From Glandiceps talaboti (Eukaryota; Hemichordata; Enteropneusta; Spengelidae): a DNA stretch of 60,000 nucleotides. The notes beneath the pieces were generated by a model. It saw nothing but the letters and a program-made list of their open reading frames with translations. It made no database searches and was not told where the DNA came from. Below, piece after piece: positions 37,361-49,800 of the stretch. Both the position numbers and the translations under genes were made by a program. The stretch's first letter is position 1. Every line of letters starts with the position of its first letter. The stretch spans positions 3,408,501 to 3,468,500 of the forward strand of contig NC_135555.1 of the NCBI RefSeq assembly GCF_964340395.1, given 5' to 3'.

Positions 37361-38229
37361 GTTCAGTAACACTCTGATTTCTGTGGTCTTCCTGTGTAAA
37401 CGGGAATACGATGAAACCTAGCTATATGTGATGCTTGGCTTGTCGACTATTTATTTCTCCTGTATCTTGGAGCAACTTGCTTTGCGTTTTCTTCAACCCG
37501 ACATAGTCCATTTTTCAAAGAGGTACGTCAATTTAGAAATGAGACGTACACTAGTTTATAACTCCACTATTTGAATGCTTTCTTTCTAGTTAATGATGTA
37601 TTAAAGGTTTCTGTATATCGCATTTGAATTAATGTTATCAGACTTATATTGATGACGTCTGTCAGACGATACCGAGTATGAACTCTTACTTAACTTGTTT
37701 AACCCCCACCCCCACCCCTACCCCCCGGACTAACCTTAGGTTTGGAATCGATCGTTCTTGGCAACTAATAATATACAGAGAATCGCAGGTGCAGCCTTAA
37801 TGATAATAATATATACTTTATAGACATGCGCACTGGAAATAAATACATATACATATATTACCTACTATATACATACCAGTACCAAATATGAAATGATTCA
37901 GAAATACATTACTAGTAATTTGAGCTGTACAAAGCAGCGAAATTAGTGACTAAAAGGCTATCAATAACATTGTGTTAAACCCTCTCCCGTACCCAACACC
38001 CCACCCCCACAAGCTAGTCATCAACCACCAGTCAGACGGATGTACGGACCGTTTATTGTCATGACGTTATCAAACTTTTTTTGTAACATTTCAACTATAT
38101 ACCTGTAAAGAATATGTTTCCAAACAACTTCAAGGAGGGATTAATTCCAGTGCCATTCATATAAACTTCTTACATTATACTAAGTGCCCCATACATATTG
38201 TTTATGGTTTAATGAGATCAATAAAAAAT
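37361..38229. other. Intergenic stretch, likely upstream region of the CFAP90-like gene
   Basis: No gene is supported. A C-rich run lies near 37700-37727. No TATA-like or other decisive promoter motif was recognised. Confidence 0.4.
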
Positions 38230-38727
38230 AATTTCTGTACACTCCTATCTGCTCCTGTGATATTTCACCAAAAATTACTGTTTTTAGCCCTAATTTCCAT
38301 ATCGCATCATGTAATTAATATCACTTGATCTGTACATCCCCAGAAACGTCCCTGTGAAATTTAAGCCAAATCAGTACTCTTGGAATTACAGATTTTTCAC
38401 CAAAACGACACATTTTTTATCCCAAATTTGCATACCGCTGATGGGATCATCATATCATGAACAACTCTCAGTCTACACACCTATAAGAACGTTCCCGCCA
38501 AATTTCAGATCAATCTGCGCAGTATTTTTTGAGTTTCAATTTGTTGACCAAAAATCACCCAAATCACACACCGATGGTATGATCATTTTGATTTGGATGG
38601 TAATTTCCCAACTGGACACCCAAGGTGATAAACCCACCAAATATCATGGTAATCGGCCCAGCGGTTTGTTTATACACACAGAGAGACAGAGAGAGACAGC
38701 CCCGGGAAGACAGCCGGCCAGCCAGCC

Positions 38728-38764
<37 letters not shown>

Positions 38765-38820
38765 CTTTTCGATGTCTAAGCTTATAGTACTACTGAACCG
38801 TATCAGTTCAGTTGTGCTAA
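38230..38820 (+). mobile_element. Helentron-like (pearl/HINE-type) element, copy 2
   Basis: It shares its order of parts with the element at 25110-25721: core segments with AATTTGCATACCGCTGATGG and CCAACTGGACACCCAAGG, a GACA/CA-type microsatellite at 38690-38764, and the same 3' end. There, stem CTGAAC (38793-38798) pairs with GTTCAG (38806-38811), followed by TTGTGCTAA ending at 38820. The two copies are clearly related but many substitutions apart, so both are old. Confidence 0.6.
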
Positions 38821-38936
38821 AAATGAGCGTCCCATACTACATTCACAGATTGCTGTCCTCAGTCATTGAAGTCTGTACAACGCATAACACCGAAGTAAAC
38901 ATTTTCTGTATGTACCACAATTGTTTACAACATCCA

Positions 38937-39045
38937 TATCAAGTGTAAATGTATACTGTTTCATTTGCTAATTGACCACATTAGAAAGGCCAAATACCAG
39001 GCTTGTAAATAAACCAATTAAAACAGTATACATTTACACTTGATA
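38937..39045. mobile_element. TA-flanked inverted-repeat element (MITE candidate)
   Basis: Arms at 38937-38961 and 39021-39045 are perfect 25-bp inverted copies around a 59-bp centre. If the first and last TA are the target duplication, the termini read TCAAGTGTAAATGTATACTG, as expected of a Tc1/mariner-type non-autonomous element. Confidence 0.65.
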
Positions 39046-39168
39046 TGAATGCTATAAATGAGTGTAGCACATAGAGAAAGTTCTTTACTCAGTGTTATTC
39101 ATAATATGAATGCTATAAACGAGTATATAGTACGTAGAGAAAGTGCTTTACTTCAGTGTTATTAGTTG
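39046..39168. repeat. Local tandem duplication, about 62 bp
   Basis: ATGAATGCTATAAA, then GAGT, then TAGAGAAAGT and TTTACT...CAGTGTTATT occur twice in succession, directly after the TA-flanked element. Confidence 0.7.
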
Positions 39169-39189
39169 TAATAGTTGTAATAATCCTAC

Positions 39190-39313
39190 CGTCCACTTAC
39201 AGTATATATGTTGTTCACAATTTCGGGGACTTCTAAAATTGTACCTTACCACACTCTCTGGTTGTGTGTGTAGCGTAATAAAGATTGATTATTTGATTGA
39301 TTGATTGATTATG
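39190..39313 (+). mobile_element. Possible LINE 3' end with (TGATT)n tail
   Basis: A short stretch ends AATAAAGATTGATTATTTGA followed by several GATT units, a common 3' tail of CR1/L2-type LINEs. No coding part remains. Confidence 0.4.
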
Positions 39314-39568
39314 ACTATTGCAGTTTAACACCCACCCAATCTGGATTCGCTGCTGTTGGCGCTCACAGGCATAAGCTATTAGCTAGCTACACAACCAACG
39401 AGTAATGGAGGAAGTTGTACCCCCAGGAATGTATACCTAACTACAACTCTTTCAGTCTACCCCCCCCCCCTCCCAACTAATGTAGTTTATATGCGTACTA
39501 TGGCCATTTTGATCATCTCCAGAGATTGCATAAAACGAAAACGACCACGTAAATTAACTAGACTACCC

Positions 39569-39593
39569 CTTCTCTCTCTCTCCCCTCTCTCTC

Positions 39594-39643
<50 letters not shown>
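39569..39643. repeat. Interrupted (CT)n microsatellite
   Basis: About 75 bp of CT units with a few CCC interruptions. Confidence 0.9.
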
Positions 39644-39646
<3 letters not shown>

Positions 39647-40406
39647 ACAGAGACACATTCAAGGAAAATTAAGACACTACTTGTACATATGTTATTGAAC
39701 AGTATTATAAGTCAATACTTTATTTCAAAATGCATCAAATACATCAGCATCCGTATCATTGTATAGCAGTATTTAGCATTAAATAAATTGTCTGTGACTA
39801 AAGTAAGAAAGTTTGGCACATGGATTCCATATTGACACCGTCTCACTTTGTGAGTATAAAGCGAGAGGGGTGGCGGCATTGTAATCAATGGGGGGAAACA
39901 ACACAAAATATAATACAAATGCAGAAATACAACCCGGCAGTGGAATCAAGTCAGACGTTACTATTGTCATTTTATACATTATTCGACTTATTTATTCGCC
40001 ACGGCGGATTTAATGTGTAGTTGCTTTTGACGTCACTAATATCACAATAAGAACGAATACATGAAAGAAACGAAGACTTCTGTCAAAAATTCGAAGAAAA
40101 ATAAAAACGAAATAAACGATCTCGCAAAATTTGGAAGCGAATAAGTCACAAAATAGTATTCTACTGATGATTTCCACTGCTAATATCCTAACTACGATAA
40201 CTGAGTTGGTTTGTGGACATGTATTCCAAAACATTGTCTACTACCGTAGAGGGCGCACCATAATATATTTCTGTATACGTCCTTTTCTGCAATATTCAAA
40301 CGATATTGGCATATTATTTTCAAAGGAACCCTATTCTACAAATTAAACTAAATGTACAAAATAACAATTGCAATAATGTTCGGTATCATTCACAATTTTC
40401 TTTTCT

Positions 40407-43400
40407 TTAGAGTTTAACGACATCGTAAAACCCATGGCATGCCTGACTGCAATTCCCCTTCCATAGAAAACTTACTGTTCTTGTCTGTTTCTGTTCGACC
40501 TTTCTTGGCAGCTTATCTTCCGTTAGACTTTCGGAGGAATTAGGATTGCGTTCTGTTGCCTTGGTTATCGGTTTTGGGTCTTTGGGAGGTGACTTTGACT
40601 TTGTAGACAAATCTAGAGGGGTGGATTCTTGGATATCGCTAGTGGGTACATCGGCAACGTGAGTCGATTCTTGCGCTTGCAAAGGAGAAGTCGATAAGGA
40701 GCGAATAGAAGAGGGACGAGGCTGAGACACCTTTTCTGGGTGTTCAGAATATGGCATCTGCGCATAAATCTGTCCATCTCTCATGATAATATGAGGAGGG
40801 ATGCAAAACTCTGCTGCCACGTCAGGCGATATCAAACCATTCCTGATACCACCATTCAAGTTTGGTATTATTCTGTGGTATACCGCGTCCTTCAAATTCG
40901 CAACACCATCGACGTGGAAATTATTGTCTATAACATTTTGCATTGCTCTAGACAGCTGGCCATTTTCAAATCTTCTTTGCCAGTTCAACGGGATATCTTT
41001 AGGGCTTCTTTGCTTGTTCTTTGACGAATCACTATCACTTTGTTGGGCCCAATTTGAAACATGTTCATAGAAGTTTCTAAGTGTCATTTGCCGGACAAGT
41101 TCGGCATGGTAAGTGTCAAGGTCATGTGCGCCACTCTTCTCGTAAATACGGTGGTTCTTAAAGTCATCGTAGTCATCCATTTTTTCTTCTTTGATTTTAA
41201 TTCCGACTGGAAAGTTCAAAGGCAATTCTTTCTGTACAAACTGCGTCTGTAAACCCTCTTCTTGTCTTGCCAACGCTTCCTCGTTTTGATGCTTGAGGTT
41301 CATTGCTTCTGCCAATCCTTCTATACGGTGTTTCCGCGGTTCGTAGTCTTTCCTGGAACTCTTGCCGGGAAACTTTCTTTTCGGACGTGCAACGGGAGAA
41401 GGGGCTCTGTTTGTCGATGTCGAGGAACAGCGGGATTGCGAGAACTCACTCATCATCTCAGGAGACGTTTCATTCTCTGACTTCGTTCGTTCGTGTGGAT
41501 CTTTATCGTAGATGGCGCCCTCCCCCATTTCGTCCTCCACGAAATCGTTAGCTGACTCGTCGATAACCATTTCCGTGCTGTCATCATCTTCATCATCATA
41601 ATCATCATCAGCGCCCTCATCCTGTGATTCTTTGTCTATTTCGCCTCGTCCGAAAAGTCTTCTTTCCTGAACTTTTCTTTTGTTTTCTCTACGATCTCGT
41701 GCTCGTCGGTTTTGAAACCAAACTTTAATTTGGCGCTCAGTCAGGCCAAGCTGTCTCGCGAGATATCGCTTTTTCTCGATGGTGATAAATCCCCAGTTCT
41801 GGATATAAGCAGTTTCAAGGATCCCCTTTTGTACGTCAGAATATGGAGTTCTGTACCTGTAATATAAAAAAAAGAAGAGAATAGATATCGCTCAAAATAT
41901 CGAATGATTTACATATGTATTGTGTGCATCTAACATTGTAATGAGCGGAGCAGACATTTTTTTTGAGGTAATAGTTCTTAAAATCTCGGCTCATTTAATA
42001 AACTCTCCCATTTTCTTTTTCTTTAGGTTCAAAGGGTATGCGATATAAAAGTGTGCGAGTAAATTCGACAAGTGTAATATTTAAGCACCGGGGTATTCAT
42101 GTATATTATGAATTTTCCGATCGATGAAAAGTATACGCTCTAACTCAAAACACCACGTTGTTATAGAAAATGTCATATTCATTCATTAACAATAAATCCA
42201 ACCCGTTGTTTTATGACGGAAATAATAAAATTTATATCCATCACACATTGACTAAAATAACAAATAAAACGTGATCATACTCTATGTAAATTATCTATCT
42301 GTGACAACATACCACGGTCTCCAACTGGTCGACATAACGAATTTGCTGCACTCGGTTTGTTTACTCACGACAACTGTCATCAAAATGTCGAAGTTGTTAT
42401 TACTTAACTCCTTTTTTTATTTATCTCCTTATTTAGTTTGACACATTCTTTGGGGAGCAAAGAGACAACGAGTAACAAATAATTAAGTTGTACCTGTTTG
42501 TAACAGCTCGAACATAGCCACTTTTACTCTGTCTGCTTCCACCGTGATCTATAAAACAATAAATGTAAACAATTCAGATTAAAATCATATCATTTATCAC
42601 AAAGTGTGCATCACAGACACTTCATGTACCTGGTACGGGGACGAAGCAATAATGATGGGTGTGGTAATACATCCACGACACTTCTCTATTTTTAGAACCG
42701 TTTATGACCCGAGACGAGCACGCCATGGAACACAGAGGAACATAAACCACCAAAGTGTAACAAAGTCCATCAAAATAAACGAAAAATTTAAGTTACTGAT
42801 AAAAAAAAATTGAAACATGACGATGACACTATAATAGAATTAAGTTGTCATCGCATTACGTTTTTAGTGACAGTAAATAGCCATCAAGAAATCACACCAT
42901 TTGCTCTCCTCTTTCAGTTATTTTACTTCGGGGCCCGTTTCATTTTGGTGTACTAGCATCTTTGAATGCCATACTACGTACTGTACAATACACGTTCAGT
43001 ATTTCTTGCTGTCTGAGACAATATTTGTATTGATTTCAAAAATTAGCAAATCGTATTTTTTTAAACAAGTTGTAGGAATCAATTTATTATCATTGTCATC
43101 GATAAACAACAAGGTATGACATCTATCCTACAGTTTGTGGATGACGTGTGTTCTCGATAATAACAGCTTAGTTGCCAGTAGTTAGGGTCGAAACCCAATA
43201 TTCAAAATAGCTTAACTAAACATATCTAACAATAATAAAGTTTTATTGACGCCTGATCATGCACGCCTCAAATATTTGTTTTCATAATTTACTATAGTAA
43301 TATGTTGAAAAATATTTAATTACTGTATTAATGAATAGTTAAAATAAGTGACAATCACGTGTCGAAAACAAAATACATAATCTAGCTACGCTGGTGTGTA

Positions 43401-45056
43401 CACAAAGTAATATCATTGAAACACAGATTGTGCGACCAAAAAATAATACTTAAGACAAACTGTACATTAGAGATTTTGAATTGCATTGTAGCGATATTTA
43501 CTCGTCTTTGTTGTTGTTTACTATGTGGTACTTATCACCTAGTTACTAAGAATGTGTTATTTCCCGTATTATTATCTAAAAGGACAAAATAAACTTAAGA
43601 AAAAAGTCCTGAAGAAACGGTGATCAGGTGAGTGTAACTGCAGTAACTCTAGCGATTTTCTGCTCCTCCTTGATTTTGTTGATGCTGTTTTGGGGTTTGT
43701 TTGTTGTTGTTTGTTTGGTTTGTTTTTGTTTGGATTTTTGTGGGGGCAATTCTCGACAGAAAATAAACAGTAATAAGAAAATGTCCAGAAACTCTAAATT
43801 ATGTGGAAAAAGTGATAATAACATTGCAAACAAAACCAAGGCTACATTATTACTGCTAAGATGATTGTAGAAGCGGTTCTCAATCAAAAAGCCTACATTA
43901 CGTAAGTGGTGTTCAATTACAGATTTTGCTACGAGTCGACGGTCCCCCAGAAAGGCGACGTACCGAAATTAACATTTATAGGAATGCCAGAGTCCTCGTG
44001 GTTCGAAACAGACACCGGTAGATCACGATGGGGTTTATCATGTCAGAAGACACAAGTCTAATAATTTATCATGATTAACGCACTATATTTTACAGTCCAA
44101 AATATTATCTTTAAAATCTTACTGTAACACTAATAAGTTACCAATATTTTTCTGTTAAATAAACAGAGCACGCTTTCTGACAGATACAAATGTTTAAAAT
44201 TTTATTAATTCTAACTAGTCGTGATTGGCGCCTTCTGCACAATACCATTCAATGAACCTTCCTATTAATTATGAACCATGAAATGATACGGCAATGAAAT
44301 TCAAAACCAGCCGATAGAATTATAAAATGTACCGGGTCAATTTAATATTCGAAATATCATGTATCAGTACGGTACGCATGTGTATGAAAATATCTACAGG
44401 TCAGAAGATAGTACAACTTGTTTGCACAACTGTACACTTAGCAAAGTGTCGTTTTTATTGATCTTCTTTAGGTATCTATCTTATCTTGACCTTGACCTTT
44501 CACCTTTGCGACGACAGACAAGTGTTTGTTCTAAATGTTCGTTTGAGAATCACATATCGTGATTTGTCAAGTCCTACGTGTTAGGCTTGTGGCGGGACAG
44601 GTTTATGACTGTTGACATTGTAGGGGTTATATCCCATAAATTCAGGCCATCAAAGACAACAACCCTAATAACATATGCAACTCGATACATACAGCATTAC
44701 AGTGTTCGAAAGGACACGCTACATCCGTCAAGTTAAAATATATTTGAGATCGAGTTCTCGTCTGTTAGTAATAATACATGTAATCATCATAACTCTATCA
44801 TTTGCTTATCTAGTAAAGTTCAGTTTAATCTAGTCAATGTATTTTCGCTGTTTGTGTTGAGTGCCGAGAAATATGTTTTTATCGTTCATCGTTGAAATAT
44901 TTATAGCATAACTTCGTTGTTGACGTGCATGATAGTTTTTACGTAAAGGGAGAAACACAGTGGGTGATAAGATGGGTGATAAAAGGATACGGTTATGGGT
45001 ATGTTGGTGTCACTGACTATTGGAGATGGAGAATGAGATGGCGAGACCATGATGAA

Positions 45057-45100
<44 letters not shown>

Positions 45101-46179
45101 GGTGGTGATGATGATGATGATGATAATGATGATAATGATAATGATGACGACGATGATGATTATGGGTTCATGTTCATGTTGATGACGATGATGTTGGTGG
45201 TGATTTTTTTTTAGAAAAGGGAAGAAGATGGAGATACAAACAATGTAATGATGAAGCCAACCCCCGTGGTTTACATCTTCATCAAGTAGTAGCATCACGT
45301 TGTTTACATTATGCACAGAATATCAAACGACAAAAGACAGTACCATCTACTTTAATAGGGTATCCTATTGTTGGCTTGTGTCATCGAACTGAGTGGGTCT
45401 GTCAATTGAAGGCCAGTACAATATTGCAAAATCAAAATGTCAACCCAAAAAATTAACAACACAAATGATCTGTTAGCTTATACTTGACTTTCACGTTTGT
45501 AAATGCTGTTCGCCTGTGTCGAGTTGAACGGGACAGTCAAAGGCCAACTTCTCGGGGATGGTGTAAACCGAGAGCCTGTAAACATTAAATGTTACATAGA
45601 AATATAGATACGTACATGTACTTGCACAATCCTCAACGCGCTACACGTGTGTGGCGATACTCGTAAACGATGACGTAATACTCGCAATACGATGACGTAG
45701 CACTCTAAACTAACACTGGTATACAGTCGTGTGTCGTTGGTAACGAGGTAAAGTTTGTATCTAACCATACATTCGAACAGAATATTAACAGGACAATATG
45801 GATTTATTACAGGATAGTATAAATCATATTGCAATATTTTCCATGTGTTTATAGCCTGGAATGTCGCAATTTTTGTTCCAACTGCGGACGAAATTAAATG
45901 TAGAAATGCTTTTGGTCTAGTTGCCGCAAAAAGGTGTGGTCGTTTTATGATGGTGATTAAGACAGTATCATATCATATAATAGAATACTGTATATGTCAG
46001 GGTGTTATTCTTACAGAAATACTAGTTGCCACGTCAATGAGGACTTCCAATTCGATCTATAACTCGCATAGCTGTTTAGGAATATAACATATATGTTTGA
46101 ATTTGAATTTTACTGTTGACACATTTAGTCAACGTTTGTGTGTTGTTCATTGGGAGTCGGTCAGTCTATGTATGTATGT

Positions 46180-46243
<64 letters not shown>

Positions 46244-46704
46244 CCTGATTTTCACCATGTCCTCTCAACACTGTTGAGACTGTTAGCTATATGTATGTTG
46301 AGAAGACATTGGCGACCAGACTATTAAAGGCCCACTTCGGATTAGATTTTAAATTTTAGGTGTGAAACACAGCTGTCTGGCGGAGTAATAGAAAAATTCG
46401 GCCCAGGACAAAAGAATAATCATGTGTTGGCTTTATGGCTCCATTGCTAAGATAACACTAATGTGAGAACCTGGCACTGAAACTTTGGCCTTTTTATAGA
46501 TGAACCTCAAAACAGAGTTACTTTTTAGAAAATACCTAGATTTTTCATGTTATTTGCACACACACACACACACGCACTCGCACGCATGCACAAACACACA
46601 CACACACATGCACACCCAAACACACAGTATACATGTATTCACATACCACACATACATACACATAATATCTAATGAAATAGAGAAAAAAGTGACAGGGGTA
46701 CATA

Positions 46705-46765
<61 letters not shown>

Positions 46766-46851
46766 CACACACTTAATTCAAAAGAATAAGGATGTAATAA
46801 GTAATATATATATATATATACACTTAATTCAAAAGAATAAGGATGTAATAA

Positions 46852-46887
<36 letters not shown>

Positions 46888-49800
46888 TAAATATTAAATA
46901 TTACACATACAATTGCGTGTATGTTTTATGCTTTATATAATATATGTTTCCCCTTACAGCTACAGTTGATGGGTAAGCAAAGATGAAAAATGTTGAAAAC
47001 TGCTACATAAATTTGATACATTAAAAGCTTACTGTCTGTCATATAACTTTAAATGGACAATAATTTCTATGCCCTAGAACCATACTGGTTTTATTTTTAC
47101 AATCTTTCACATGATTTGATTTCTAAATTTTGGCTGCTTGAGTGTTTTGTAATGAAAAAGTTCAATAACTGCTTAGGCAAAGTTAACACGATGGTACAAT
47201 GTTGTTTTTGTATGTTGATACATTACATAGTCATATTCAGTGTGGTAATCTGACATCTTAATTACCGCTAACTGTCTCTAATTATATCATTAACAGAAGG
47301 AATTGAAATTTGAAAAAGAATAGAAAACCACGAATTTGAATAGTAAAGAAAGAAATGTGACAGAGAGAACGAACATAGCTGTAAGGAAATGAGTGAGTTC
47401 CCTCCTAGTGAATAGGAAATACAAAGGACTGCCAAAGTTCTTCGGGCACCTGGTTATGACGATTTGTAACAGGTGAAATAACAGCTGTTCTGTCACTCTT
47501 TGGCCGACTAAACAAAATGAAACATCTCAAACAAAAACGTTCACAGACATAAATACTTCTCTCTCGAAGGTGCAACAAGTTGCATTGTCTAGAGAGAGAG
47601 AAAGGTGAATGCCCGAGGGTACGTCTTGGGTTCATTTCAATGAGACGTGCAACTTACTCCCAAATGTCGTATTGACTGCACTTTATTCAAACGATTCATC
47701 GTGAGTCTCTCCGCACCCAAACAAACGTCCAGTTAGTCCCACTATGCACCAAACAATTAATTAATGTGAACTTGATCACATCGTGTACCAATAACACAAA
47801 GCTTGTCACTGATTTTACAAAACCAGGTTGATAGTACAGAGCTGAACGGTGTTAACTGAGGGCCCAGATTTCAGCGATTTCTTTTAATAGTGCCGAAACT
47901 ATTTCATGTTACCGAAGTCGGTCTGCTTTGGTGTGAAACTAGATAGAAATCCCGGTCGTTTTTGCACTCCATTACTACACGGATTAGAAAGACAAACATC
48001 TTCGTCACGTTTCCACGTCAAACACGTTGTTGAGAGGGGGGGAGTTCCTACGATGCAGTCCTCCATATAACAAACACATTCTTTATAACCCTTCAGCGCA
48101 CACCACATTCATCTTAAAATGTTATCCGTTTTGTTTATTTTGTACGGTCACATTTGACACCAGAGTTATATAAAATGGCAGATGTGAGCCTCAAATCAGA
48201 TGTTTAATGTATATATCAGTGTCACATTGGAAATATAAAAGACCAGGTTTTGAGAGTAGAGAATATTACAGTGTACAGTATAGTTCTTACCGTAATCCAT
48301 TTCTGCTAGGTTGAGGAGTTGTTCGTCTGTTGTCGCCGCTGTGACTAAAGGCACTGCGTATGGTTGGTCCGCTCTGCGTAAAAGGCTTAATCCGTTGGAT
48401 GTGCACTTACTATAGTCCACTGAAAGAGAAGAAAAGACCCAGCACAACTGAAATAACTATGTAAACACTCTGTCGAGACCTAAAAAAGAAAGTGTTATGT
48501 TAACTGAACGAACTGACAACCTGCGACATAGCACTCTGTCGGTGTGTCCCAAAACAATAGATTCACTGAAATACGCATTTTAGTCCCGACAAGAATATTT
48601 CCAGAATAAATTGTATAACCCTTGCAGTAACGGCTCCATTAAGTAGAATGTATATTTAGAAAGTGAATAGAGTCTATGTACCAGTAAATGTATCCACCAC
48701 TCTGGCGTACACTTTCCAACTAGAAATGTGAATTACTACCACGACTGTCTACTGGTCTAGGACGGGGCGTTTTCTTTTATACCGACACACGGCAAAGTGC
48801 AAGTGTTGCTTCCCGACTCAATTTTATATTGCCACATTAAAAGCTCCAAAGCGAGAACAGTGCCTGGTGAAGGACATTCACCCCGCAACTCACAAACAAA
48901 AAATTCACGATTTTAACAGTCATAAAAATAACATCGTAACTTTCATTAGCGTTGTTCTCGGGTGTACAGCACACATACGGTTCGGGATGTGATTGGCCAG
49001 CCATGCCAACCAAATTCACATTGCGAAACTTTTATGAATCGTTATACCGTTTATTACCCTAAGCCAGCCACTTTACGTCAGAGCTTCACTTTTATTGCGA
49101 ATTCATTTTATGGCGGCCACTCCAAACAACGAGCATGGGACAAGCAGGCTTTGGCAATAAAATGTGTTTAGTAAGAGGGGAAGTGGGCTTTTATATACCA
49201 TTGGATTACAGACCTAGGTAATTTTACCAATTGTCTTTAATGGTGGAATGGTGTATTGCGGTCTGTGTTTTTAAGGTCAGCGGTGTAATTTGACCGCGCA
49301 ACAAAGCCCTGCCTTCGACAAAGTCCTAAGAATATTTTTTATTGCCACTGGTGTAAAATCCCATCATCATTGCCAGATTTATTCACGTCCTAGAAATCAC
49401 ACCTATATGACTACTTCGGCCGCGCCTTAGTGATAACTGGCCGTACCAGGGGCGGGTATCGCATTATATTGCGTAACAATATTTGAGTCTGCTCTGTCTT
49501 CTCCGTTACCTTGGAAGCATAAGTTCGCGGGCAATTGTAGCGCCTCGCCTAGGGAGCCCTGTAGAATCTTAAAGTTCAACATCCCTTCTCAATCTGTGTA
49601 TATATTGTATTTTAGGCTCCATTATAACCACTTTACTTACACAGCAGGAGATGCGAATACACATACTAAATTTATGATGTAACTGTCTAACTTCCGTCTG
49701 CGCAATAAACTTTCAGCGTTGAACATCTAAATTACCAAGCCGTGTACACTCTGACAAGCCGTATCAAATTACTTTTTTCATGATCAGATGATCAGTAATT

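Larger units (their letters stand above)
42549..48290 (-). other. Homeobox gene intron 2, with microsatellites
   Basis: This 5.7-kb intron holds simple repeats (listed separately) and no supported exon. Two CRE-like motifs in repeated context (CGATGACGTAATACTCG and CGATGACGTAGCACTC) lie near 45667-45702. Confidence 0.5.
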
